Shown piece after piece: positions 23,378 to 31,003 of a stretch of DNA of 36,983 nt. Every line of letters starts with the position of its first letter. Positions within the stretch are counted from its first letter, which is position 1. The notes beneath the pieces are model-generated. The model saw nothing but the letters and a program-made list of their open reading frames with translations. It ran no database searches and had not been told where the DNA came from. The position numbers and the translations under genes are program-made. Origin of the DNA: JAQBQZ01 sp964406475 (GTDB taxonomy: Bacteria > Patescibacteriota > Minisyncoccia > Phycocordibacterales > CAIRYW01); assembly GCA_964406475.1 (NCBI GenBank), contig CAYORS010000005.1:1-36983 (forward strand), written 5' to 3'.

Positions 23378-23848
23378 TTATACCACCAAGTTGTCGATTG
23401 TTTTATCGAGTTCTACTTCGTTGATTTCAGCTTTTGGTTCTGCTTTGTCGTCTTCTTTTGCCTTCTTTGTTTCTTTGTCTTTGATAAACTTAGATCCATA
23501 GAGAGTGTTCTCTCGAACAGTTGTGATAGTAATGAAACGAATCACATTATCGATTTTTTCAATAACTTTGTTAAAACCAATAATCTTGTCTGCGTCGCAC
23601 ACAAACTTGATCCATCCAAAATAAGCCTCTGTTGAAACTTTTTTGTCGCCTTTGATAACCTTCGTTATTGGGTAGGCAAGACCCCTCAACCTTGGAAAGT
23701 CTTCACTTATCACTTCTGCTTTGATTGCATCAAGAGCATCTTTGATAAGAGAGACCTCGTGAGCGATATTTTCTTCGCCCACAAACGGAGCAATATGAAA
23801 GCCTATTTCATAGACTTTTGAATTGTCCTTAGATGACTCTTTTGTCAT
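23378..23848 (-). CDS. rpsF: 30S ribosomal protein S6
   Basis: 156 aa, longer than the usual 95-135, because of a charged Lys/Glu-rich C-terminal tail from about residue 120. The core 'YEIGFHIAPFVGEENIAHEVSLIKDAL' through 'RFITITTVRENTLYG' matches S6. Start of the rpsF-ssb-rpsR-efp operon. A hairpin lies in its short leader (23875-23890). Confidence 0.94.
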   Translation of the reverse strand: MTKESSKDNSKVYEIGFHIAPFVGEENIAHEVSLIKDALDAIKAEVISEDFPRLRGLAYPITKVIKGDKKVSTEAYFGWIKFVCDADKIIGFNKVIEKIDNVIRFITITTVRENTLYGSKFIKDKETKKAKEDDKAEPKAEINEVELDKTIDNLVV

Positions 23849-23864
23849 AGTATTTTTACTTTTT

Positions 23865-23890
23865 AATAATAAAACACCTAAAACTAGGTG
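23865..23890 (-). other. Hairpin at the 5' end of the rpsF mRNA
   Basis: CACCTA-gttt-TAGGTG on the minus strand followed by TTTTATTATT, starting about 8 nt after the predicted transcription start. It resembles a small terminator or 5' stabiliser. It does not clearly show the CCG loop of the known S6:S18 leader motif. Confidence 0.45.
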
Positions 23891-23898
23891 CAGATCCT

Positions 23899-23927
23899 AT
23901 GCTATCACAAACAACACCACAAATCAA
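23899..23927 (-). promoter_or_regulatory. rpsF operon promoter
   Basis: Minus strand TTGATT (23922-23927), 17-nt spacer, TAGCAT (23899-23904) with a TGn extension. Confidence 0.65.
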
Positions 23928-23937
23928 TACAAATGAT

Positions 23938-23965
23938 TGACAACATACATACGATTAGGTATGAT
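23938..23965 (+). promoter_or_regulatory. Promoter of the small plus-strand transcript
   Basis: TTGACA (23938-23943), 17-nt spacer, TATGAT (23960-23965), diverging from the rpsF promoter. Confidence 0.8.
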
Positions 23966-23980
23966 TTCAAAATTTTATTT

Positions 23981-24082
23981 TTGCTCTTTAATCCAAAAGG
24001 TGTCTTCGAACACCTTAACGGTGATGATGGTTATCAATGCTTTTGTGGGCAAAAAGATTGTCCTGATTGTCAAGGAGATTGA
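23981..24082 (+). CDS. Tiny Cys-rich peptide (or small structured RNA)
   Basis: A promoter at 23938-23965 and a terminator at 24101-24128 define a transcript of about 150 nt. Inside it one frame encodes a 33-aa peptide from a TTG at 23981, ending in 'YQCFCGQKDCPDCQGD'. Four Cys in a CxC-x4-CxxC arrangement could bind zinc or iron. The start is uncertain: no ATG follows the predicted transcription start. The RNA also has a hairpin AAGGTGT-CTTCGA-ACACCTT (about 23996-24015), so a regulatory RNA is the alternative. Divergent from rpsF and convergent with tatD. Confidence 0.5.
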   Translation: MLFNPKGVFEHLNGDDGYQCFCGQKDCPDCQGD

Positions 24083-24100
24083 CTCTCTATAACCAACCCC

Positions 24101-24128
24101 CTAGCACCCGATTGAGTGCTAGTTTTTT
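24101..24128 (+). terminator. Terminator of the small plus-strand transcript
   Basis: CTAGCAC / GTGCTAG stem (24101-24107, 24116-24122) followed by six T; the tail overlaps the tatD stop codon. Confidence 0.85.
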
Positions 24129-24900
24129 ATATTCCAAAAAGTTTTTTTGAATTTTCTACAAGCTGCTCCGCCACCTCATCCAAAGATAACTCTTTTATTT
24201 CTGCAATTTTCTTTACTACTTCTATCACATATACCGGCTCATTTCTCTTACCTCTGTATGGCACCGGTGCCACAAACGGACAATCGGTCTCCGAGAGGAT
24301 ACTTTCGAGTGGAATATTTCTAACCACCTCTGTATAGTTATCACCATATGTAATAGCACCCGTAAAAGAAATCGTAAAACCCATCTCTACAAATTGGCGT
24401 GCAATTTCAAGTGTCCCTGCAAAAAAGTGTACATTACCCCGAAGACTCTGATGAGCGACTTTGTATTGTCTGATTATATTTATTGCATCTTGGTAAGCGT
24501 CGACTTTACCGTTGTCACGAATATGAAGCATCAAGGGCTTATTTAATTCGAGAGCAAGTTCAATTTGTCTTTTAAATACTTCTCTTTGTTTCTCTTTTGT
24601 ATCTTCTCCAGAGCGGAAGTAATCGAGCCCACACTCACCGATCCCGAGCACTTTAGGATCTAGTGCAAGAGTTTTGTAGTATTCGTAATCAAACTCCTCA
24701 TCGAATTCATTTGGGTGATGCCCCACAATTGCATAACACCCGAGTTCTTCTGCAATTTCAAGCGCCTTCCTCGATGTTGTTCTATCTGTACCGACGTTTA
24801 TGACTTGGACACCACCTTCTGATGCCCTGCGATACACCTCTCTATAGTCTTGATCGAACTCAGGAAGATTAAGGTGGCAGTGATTATCAATATATTTCAT
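24127..24900 (-). CDS. tatD: TatD family metal-dependent DNase
   Basis: 257 aa from the chosen start. Metal ligands are visible: 'HCHL' near the N-terminus, Glu in 'GIGECGLDY', His in 'LMLHIRD' and Asp in 'SETDCPFVAP'. Family members are 3'-5' exonucleases or endonucleases acting in DNA repair or turnover. I take the ATG at 24900 ('MKYIDNHCHL'), which overlaps the upstream ORF by 14 nt; ATG at 24906 or 24933 is possible but adds no conserved sequence. The metG-tatD neighbourhood is widespread in bacteria. Confidence 0.93.
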   Translation of the reverse strand: MKYIDNHCHLNLPEFDQDYREVYRRASEGGVQVINVGTDRTTSRKALEIAEELGCYAIVGHHPNEFDEEFDYEYYKTLALDPKVLGIGECGLDYFRSGEDTKEKQREVFKRQIELALELNKPLMLHIRDNGKVDAYQDAINIIRQYKVAHQSLRGNVHFFAGTLEIARQFVEMGFTISFTGAITYGDNYTEVVRNIPLESILSETDCPFVAPVPYRGKRNEPVYVIEVVKKIAEIKELSLDEVAEQLVENSKKLFGI

Positions 24901-25165
24901 TCCCATTTTTATTACAATATTTCTTTGTGACAAAAAATAAAACTATTCCGGATATAAACCCGACTAACGCCACAATAGCGTATCTTTCATCAAACATACT
25001 TGATGCCACGTCGATCCAAGATTCATTAATCTGAGACGGACCAGACATGAAATGTAGACCAAAATCAATAAAATTTAAAATAAACAACACAAACGTCTTG
25101 AATATATCAAAACATATAAGGCCTATTGTAAAAAATAATGATGATTTAAAAGCGTATTTTAACAT
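24887..25165 (-). CDS. Small membrane protein between metG and tatD
   Basis: 92 aa with two predicted membrane helices (about 10-38 and 66-84). It starts 1 nt after the metG stop and overlaps the tatD start, so it is coupled to both. No family recognised; no Cys or charged active-site pattern. Confidence 0.6.
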   Translation of the reverse strand: MLKYAFKSSLFFTIGLICFDIFKTFVLFILNFIDFGLHFMSGPSQINESWIDVASSMFDERYAIVALVGFISGIVLFFVTKKYCNKNGNEIY

Positions 25166-25166
25166 A

Positions 25167-26603
25167 TTATTTTCTTAAGAATAATGGGGTTTCTGGAGAT
25201 TTGTTTGCCTTTATGCATGCTTTTATCTTTTCTGATGTGTCAGTCATAAATGGATTGAGCATTCCTGCAATGATATAAAGCTTCTTTACGAGATCAATAA
25301 TAATCTCTGTCCCCTTTTCTTTATCCACTTTCACAAGCTTGAATGGTTCGGTCTGTTGGATAATAGTATCGAGCTCTCCAATTTTTGACCAAACAAAATC
25401 CATTGCTCTATTAAGTTCGAACTCTTTGAAGAATTTGAAATACTCTTCTGGAATTGTGTTGTCTTCGATTCCTACAGGTTCTGACAGATTAGTCTCTGCC
25501 ATTTTCATAATTCTACTTGTGAGATTACCTATTCCATTGGCAAGCTTCGCATTGTAACTTTCTTTGAATCTTTCCATTGTAAATGGACTATCTTCAAAAG
25601 CAGAAAGTTCAGCAAGACAGAAATATCTAAGCGCATCAGTACCATATTCATCAACGATATCATAAGGATTCACTACATTACCGAGCGACTTTGACATCTT
25701 GATTCCACCCTCTCCTGTCACATGACCATTCACAATAAGTGTGTGTGTATTTGAAATCCCAGCAGCCATAAGCATTGCTTGCCACATTGCTGCCTGGAAA
25801 CGTGTATTATCTTTGCCACAGATCTGCACAGGAGTGCCGTTTGCCCAAAACTTTGTAAAAGTATCCTTGTCCTCTGGCCACCCTAATGTCGAAATATAAT
25901 TCACAAGCGCATCGAACCATACATACATTACCTGCTCACTATCGCCTGGCACAGGAATACCCCACGACATCTTCGATGCGAGCCGTGAAATACTAAAATC
26001 TTCAAGACCTTTTTTGATAAACTCTTTAATCTCATTGAGACGAAACTCAGGCACAACAAAAGATCGGTTTTCATTATAAAAAGCAAGAAGCTTTTCTCCG
26101 AAAGCACTGTATTTGAAAAAATAATTTTCCTCATCAATAAGTTCAAGATCACGATTGAGATGTATGGGACATTTGCCATTTTGAAGTTCTGAATCACTTT
26201 TCTCTTCTTCACACCCCACACAGTATTTGATCTTGTAATTTTTTTTGTAGATGAATCCATTATCTGCACACAACTTCCAAAATTCCTGTGCAGCCTTAAT
26301 ATGGTGCAGATCTGTTGTTCGTATGAGATGAGCTTCGGGCATAATGCCAAATTTTTCCAATCCTTCTTTAAATCTCAATGCAAAATAATCTGTATATTCT
26401 TGAGGCGTCTTCCCTGCTTTGGCCGCAGCTTCATATATTTTCATTCCATGTTCATCTGTCCCTGTATTAAAAAACACATCATAGCCTTCGATTGTTTTTG
26501 CACGCGCGAGTGCATCGGCACGAATAAGCTCCATTGCATGACCAAGATGCAAATCTGCATTCACGTAAGGAAGTGTAGTTGTGATATAAAATGCCTTTTT
26601 CAT
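25167..26603 (-). CDS. metG: Methionyl-tRNA synthetase
   Basis: 478 aa, the compact form without the C-terminal tRNA-binding OB domain. HIGH-type motif 'HLGH' (19-22) and 'KMSKS' are intact. The zinc knuckle reads CVGC ... CPIH, so the fourth ligand is His in place of Cys. Anticodon-binding helices occupy the last 130 residues. Charges tRNA-Met. Its ATG is 3 nt after the stop of the AI-2E-type permease gene, so the two may be co-transcribed. Confidence 0.96.
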   Translation of the reverse strand: MKKAFYITTTLPYVNADLHLGHAMELIRADALARAKTIEGYDVFFNTGTDEHGMKIYEAAAKAGKTPQEYTDYFALRFKEGLEKFGIMPEAHLIRTTDLHHIKAAQEFWKLCADNGFIYKKNYKIKYCVGCEEEKSDSELQNGKCPIHLNRDLELIDEENYFFKYSAFGEKLLAFYNENRSFVVPEFRLNEIKEFIKKGLEDFSISRLASKMSWGIPVPGDSEQVMYVWFDALVNYISTLGWPEDKDTFTKFWANGTPVQICGKDNTRFQAAMWQAMLMAAGISNTHTLIVNGHVTGEGGIKMSKSLGNVVNPYDIVDEYGTDALRYFCLAELSAFEDSPFTMERFKESYNAKLANGIGNLTSRIMKMAETNLSEPVGIEDNTIPEEYFKFFKEFELNRAMDFVWSKIGELDTIIQQTEPFKLVKVDKEKGTEIIIDLVKKLYIIAGMLNPFMTDTSEKIKACIKANKSPETPLFLRK

Positions 26604-26606
26604 ATG

Positions 26607-27674
26607 TTATTTATTTTTTGCAATCATCTTCTTACGATCAAGATCTTCGAGAAGCTCGACGAGAAGTACAGAAAGTGGCACAGAGAGGAGTATACCTAAA
26701 AATCCCGCGAGTTCATATCCTACTACAAGAGATATAATGACGAGTATAGGAGAAATCCCTACCATTTTTCGAACTACGAGTGGATAGAAGATATGGTTTT
26801 CAAACTGTTGTACGAGCACATAAACCAAAAGTACCCAAAAGCCGAGTCCAATACCACCATCAAGAAGAGCAAACATCACAGCTGGCACTGCGGCAAGTGT
26901 AGGACCAAAGACAGGAATAATCTCAAGCACTCCAGCAAGAAATCCTAGTGGGAGCGCATGCTTAACATGAAGAATAGAGAGGAGCATAAAAATAATTGAT
27001 CCAACGAGTGCACCAAGAAATATCTGCCCTTGCATCCACGCACCAATCTTGGTCTTGGTCCTATCCCACAGACTCAAAACATACTCTTCATTCTTGATTG
27101 GAGTGACGATTCGCAAGAAATGAGCGACACCATCTTTAGTCACTGAGAAATAAAATGAAAGTACAGTAATCAATACAAAACTTATAATTCCATTAAATAT
27201 TCGTGTGGTGTCAAAAACACTATTTGTTGTCGCAGAAAGTCCATTTGTCTGTATACCCTCAACATAACTGGCATGAGAAATACTCTCTGCTAGTTGTCGT
27301 ATAAGGGGTGAATATCCCTCGAGAATACTTTGATCGAGAAGAGGTATTGCATTGTTAATCTGATTTACATATGTGGGAATATTAGAAACAAGATTTGATG
27401 TCTCAGACAAAAAGGTCGGGATAATAAAAAAGAGGATAAACCCAACAAGCGCCATAGTCGCAAGGTATATCGAGATAACACCAACAACCCTGGGGACTCG
27501 CCTCTTCTCAAACCAGCGTACTCCAGGATCAATAGCTGAGGAAATAACAATTGCAGCAATGACGGCAAGGACAGAATCACGTAGTACAAATAAGAACCAT
27601 CCAACCAAAATAAGAATCATGGTCTTGATGACTGTTCCTGCAGATATCTCTATTATCTTATTTTCGAGAGGCAT
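26607..27674 (-). CDS. AI-2E/PerM family membrane permease
   Basis: 355 aa. About eight membrane helices with the family pattern: N-terminal pair with 'GWFLFVLRDSVLAVIAAIVISSAIDPGVRWFEKRRVPR', a soluble middle (about 70-155), and 'GALVGSIIFMLLSILHVKHALPLGFLAGVLEIIPVFGPTLAAVPAV' plus 'FENHIFYPLVVRKMVGISPILVIISLVVGYELAGFLGILLSVPL'. The family includes AI-2 exporters and Na/H antiporters; the substrate here is unknown. The -10 box TATTCT is 6 nt before the ATG. Confidence 0.88.
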   Translation of the reverse strand: MPLENKIIEISAGTVIKTMILILVGWFLFVLRDSVLAVIAAIVISSAIDPGVRWFEKRRVPRVVGVISIYLATMALVGFILFFIIPTFLSETSNLVSNIPTYVNQINNAIPLLDQSILEGYSPLIRQLAESISHASYVEGIQTNGLSATTNSVFDTTRIFNGIISFVLITVLSFYFSVTKDGVAHFLRIVTPIKNEEYVLSLWDRTKTKIGAWMQGQIFLGALVGSIIFMLLSILHVKHALPLGFLAGVLEIIPVFGPTLAAVPAVMFALLDGGIGLGFWVLLVYVLVQQFENHIFYPLVVRKMVGISPILVIISLVVGYELAGFLGILLSVPLSVLLVELLEDLDRKKMIAKNK

Positions 27675-27680
27675 GAAGTA

Positions 27681-27686
27681 AGAATA
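27681..27686 (-). promoter_or_regulatory. Extended -10 box, leaderless start of the AI-2E-type permease
   Basis: TGA-TATTCT, 6 nt before the ATG at 27674. Match to the consensus is moderate. Confidence 0.45.
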
Positions 27687-27761
27687 TCACAAAAGGTTGT
27701 GATACAAAACACTTGTACAAAGACATTGGGCAGTAAGAGAAGTTTTGTAGTCTATCTCGAC

Positions 27762-29033
27762 TTATATCTTGAGTATCTCCTCAAACTCCTTTGGGTCTTT
27801 GTATGGACCTACAATAGCAAGATTGAGTCCAGCATTTACAAATATCTCTCGGGCTACAGTAAGGACGTCCTTTGATTTTACACTTTCTATCTTTTTTACT
27901 TTTTCCGCTGGTGTCTTAATCTTTTGCCCCAAGAGCTCTGGAAACGCTACATAATCCGCATACTGATCAGATGTCTCAAGTCCGAGATAGAGCCCAGAAG
28001 TACGTAGCTCCTTTGCCTTTTTGAGTTCAGTATCACTCACTAGCTCTTCTTTCATCTTGCGACATTCCGCAAGTATTGCGAGGATTGCTTCTTTTACCCT
28101 ATCCTTTGCAACACCAGATGATATTGCAAAATATCCTCTATCCAGAGACGCATCATGCCCTGCTCGAACATAGTAACAAAGGCCCAAGTCGTCACGGAGT
28201 TTGCGAAAGAGTCGTGAACTCATACCATGACTGAGCACTGACTCAAGTAATCCAAGCTTGTGATTATCTTTATGTCCTATTGGAAATGCCCTAAAACCTA
28301 TGATCAAATGCGCCTGGTCTGTCTCTTTGTAAAACAATTTTACCTGTGGACTTTTCTGAGCTTCCTTGGTCTTAATCTTTTTATCCTTTTTTGCTTTTGA
28401 AATATTTTTGAATGCATCTGCGACGAGCTTGATTGTCTTCGCTTCATTTATCTTACCTGCCACAACTACGACTGTACCCTTGGCAACATAGTGTTTGGTA
28501 CGATAATCGATCAGATCTTGCTTAGTCAAATTCCTAACAATGTGTTCACGTCCAATAACTGGCCAACCTGCTGGCTGGTCTAATCCATAAAGTAACTCCT
28601 CGAACACCTCACCCACCTTGGACTGTGGCAGGTCTTCATACATTTTCATCTCTTCTATTACTACCCCCTTCTCTATTGCAATTGCATCTGGCGTGAAAAT
28701 TGGATTTTGGTAAATATCAGACACAATGTCGATAAGTTTCGGGAGATGTTTGCTGTGTGCCTTTGCCCAATACCCTGTGTACTCCTTGCTTGTAAAAGCG
28801 TTATTTTGCGCCCCAAGTTCATCAAGTTCTCGTGATACATCTCCTGTATTTGGACGCTTTACTGTCCCCTGAAAACACATATGCTCGAGGAAATGCGAGA
28901 GTCCGTTTATTTCTTTTGTCTCATAATCTGACCCAGCAGAAACAAGGACCATCGCTGTGACCGTCTCTGTGTTCTTGAGAGGTACTGTAATAATCCGAAG
29001 TCCATTTTTAAGTGTTGTTTTTTTGAATTGCAT
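27762..29033 (-). CDS. M16 family zinc peptidase (processing-peptidase-like)
   Basis: 423 aa. The inverted zinc motif HxxEH is 'HFLEH' (47-51), with a downstream Glu in 'EEMKMYEDLP'. The C-terminal half has the typical non-catalytic lobe ending in 'LNLAIVGPYKDPKEFEEILKI'. Such single-chain M16B proteases act as dimers and cut small peptides or signal sequences. I use the ATG at 29033, which is exactly 6 nt after a TATAAT with TGC extension; a longer frame to 29090 would overlap the upstream gene and add a stretch that is not family-like. Confidence 0.93.
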   Translation of the reverse strand: MQFKKTTLKNGLRIITVPLKNTETVTAMVLVSAGSDYETKEINGLSHFLEHMCFQGTVKRPNTGDVSRELDELGAQNNAFTSKEYTGYWAKAHSKHLPKLIDIVSDIYQNPIFTPDAIAIEKGVVIEEMKMYEDLPQSKVGEVFEELLYGLDQPAGWPVIGREHIVRNLTKQDLIDYRTKHYVAKGTVVVVAGKINEAKTIKLVADAFKNISKAKKDKKIKTKEAQKSPQVKLFYKETDQAHLIIGFRAFPIGHKDNHKLGLLESVLSHGMSSRLFRKLRDDLGLCYYVRAGHDASLDRGYFAISSGVAKDRVKEAILAILAECRKMKEELVSDTELKKAKELRTSGLYLGLETSDQYADYVAFPELLGQKIKTPAEKVKKIESVKSKDVLTVAREIFVNAGLNLAIVGPYKDPKEFEEILKI

Positions 29034-29039
29034 TCGACA

Positions 29040-29045
29040 ATTATA
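29040..29045 (-). promoter_or_regulatory. Extended -10 box, leaderless start of the M16 peptidase
   Basis: TGC-TATAAT on the minus strand, 6 nt before the ATG at 29033, lying just after and partly against the end of the upstream gene. Confidence 0.7.
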
Positions 29046-29052
29046 GCAAAAT

Positions 29053-30963
29053 TTAATGAGAAAGAATATACATCTTTGTAATAGGACCAAAATACCCGAG
29101 AGCAGGTTTTATTCCAGAACTTTTTTGATACTTCATAAGTGCATCACGAGTCTTATATCCAAAATAGATACTCTCATTTCCTTTTGAGCCAAATCCAGTC
29201 AAAGAAACAGTAAATCCTTTGAGATTAAGAAATTCCTGTAATGTTTTTACATCTTCCCCTCTTAATCCAAAATACAGATTTCTAGTATTTACTCTTGTTA
29301 AGATATTAATTTTTTCTTTCATTATCTCATCTACCTTTTCATTGGTAGATGATATAGTATCAATTGATTTATTAGTATCAAGTGTCACACTCCCACTGCT
29401 TCCCCCACCTCCTCCACTAGAAGAACGAGATGTACCAAAAAGAGCAAAATCGGAAAAGTGATTGGTCAAACAAGTTACAGTATGCGTGTGAGTATCAACA
29501 ACACATGAGGATAAAGCGGTCCATAAGGGATAATCATATCGATAGATTTTGAGACCAGGTTCATAAACATCGTGTAAATCATCTAGGGAATATGAGAAGG
29601 TTACAGAAAGTGGTTCATCAAATTCATTTATTGATGAAAGACCATCAAATGCTTGCAAATTAATGACAGTTGAGCCTACCATAGTAGACCCCGCCGGTGA
29701 ACCAGCAGACGCAGAAAAAACAGTAGCGTCAAGCGAATGAACTTGAAATGTAACACTAGAAGAAGCGCTTTCTGAAAAACCTACAGGGACCAACAAGACA
29801 ACATCACCTAAAGAAAGAGTGCCTCCAGTACTCGTTGCTATTGATTCAAGTCCCGAAGAGCTGATTGATGATCCTCCTGTACAACCTGTTGTGAGAAAAT
29901 AACTATCACTTGAAGTGGCAATATTTAAAGCAGGATCGGCTGACTGAACATTGAAACCATATCGTGTACACGATTCTAAACCTGTGAGTGCAAGTGAATG
30001 TGATGTTGCATATAAATTATCAGAAACAAAAGAAGAATATGTGGTTCCTGTTCCATAATTTATCTGACCAAGCGAAACCTCATTTGTAATCCATGTAATA
30101 GTAGCACCAGTATCACTTACATTCGAAATAGTAACACTAGATATGGTAGGAGCAGTCACATCATTACAATCATAGATAACACCTGTAACTGTCCCATTAT
30201 TTGTTGCCCCCAATCCAAAACATGCATTACCATTGATGGTTCCAAAATTAACACTTGTCCCATTGAAAACTGCATTGCCTGTAATTTCAGCTTCGTTATA
30301 TGTAGCCCCATTAAAAACCACATCTCCCGTTATATGTGCATCACCTGTATTATGAGAATTATCATTAAACACAACACTACCAATAATATCACCTTCATCC
30401 CAAGAATTATCATTAAAGATAGTATTACCAGTTAAAGTACTAGAAAAATTTTGATAACTATCATTATTAAAAATAGCACTTCCAACAGTTACAGTACCAT
30501 ATGTATGACTTCCATTATTAAAGGTCGCCACCCCTGTTATGGTACCATTATGTTCGATACTAAAATCATTAAATATAGCATTTCCCGTAATTTGACCTCC
30601 TTCTTGATACCCTGCACTATAAAAAGTAACATCCCCAACTACTAAACCAGGTAAAAATCCGACATCTTCTCCCCCGCCCGTACTCGAATGAGCTACATGA
30701 ATATGACCAAGTGTAACTGTTGATGATGCACTGGTGTTTACAAGTTTACCAATATAAACAATATCTCCATCATGAGGAAACACGCTTGATGGATTTGTAT
30801 ATGATGCATTTGTCCACCAATTACCTAGAGTATTCCACGAAGTGTCAACTGCATTATTAAAATAAAGTGTAGATCCAAAAAGAGACACAGGTACACAAAA
30901 AAACACCGTGCCGAAAAAGACCGATATGCTACAAAAAATCTTTGAAATTAATTGATTCTTCAT
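29053..30963 (-). CDS. Repeat-rich surface protein with FnIII and peptidoglycan-binding domains
   Basis: 636 aa. Signal peptide at about 1-30. Residues about 105-270 are roughly eight short repeats of the form 'ITGNAIFNDxSxxxG', probably a beta-solenoid. A fibronectin type III domain follows (about 272-365, 'GATITWITNEVSLGQINYGTG'), then a beta region, a Ser/Gly linker, and a C-terminal peptidoglycan-binding domain (about 565-636, 'GLRGEDVKTLQEFLNLKGF ... GYFGPITKMYI') like that at the N-terminus of the S-layer-like protein. The last domain would anchor it to the wall; the repeats may contact other cells. Leaderless promoter at 30970. Confidence 0.8.
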   Translation of the reverse strand: MKNQLISKIFCSISVFFGTVFFCVPVSLFGSTLYFNNAVDTSWNTLGNWWTNASYTNPSSVFPHDGDIVYIGKLVNTSASSTVTLGHIHVAHSSTGGGEDVGFLPGLVVGDVTFYSAGYQEGGQITGNAIFNDFSIEHNGTITGVATFNNGSHTYGTVTVGSAIFNNDSYQNFSSTLTGNTIFNDNSWDEGDIIGSVVFNDNSHNTGDAHITGDVVFNGATYNEAEITGNAVFNGTSVNFGTINGNACFGLGATNNGTVTGVIYDCNDVTAPTISSVTISNVSDTGATITWITNEVSLGQINYGTGTTYSSFVSDNLYATSHSLALTGLESCTRYGFNVQSADPALNIATSSDSYFLTTGCTGGSSISSSGLESIATSTGGTLSLGDVVLLVPVGFSESASSSVTFQVHSLDATVFSASAGSPAGSTMVGSTVINLQAFDGLSSINEFDEPLSVTFSYSLDDLHDVYEPGLKIYRYDYPLWTALSSCVVDTHTHTVTCLTNHFSDFALFGTSRSSSGGGGGSSGSVTLDTNKSIDTISSTNEKVDEIMKEKINILTRVNTRNLYFGLRGEDVKTLQEFLNLKGFTVSLTGFGSKGNESIYFGYKTRDALMKYQKSSGIKPALGYFGPITKMYILSH

Positions 30964-30969
30964 ACGCCC

Positions 30970-30975
30970 ATTGTA
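30970..30975 (-). promoter_or_regulatory. Extended -10 box, leaderless start of the repeat-rich surface protein
   Basis: TGA-TACAAT on the minus strand, 6 nt before the ATG at 30963. Confidence 0.65.
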
Positions 30976-31003
30976 TCATAGACAAAAAACATATTTTTGA
31001 AAA

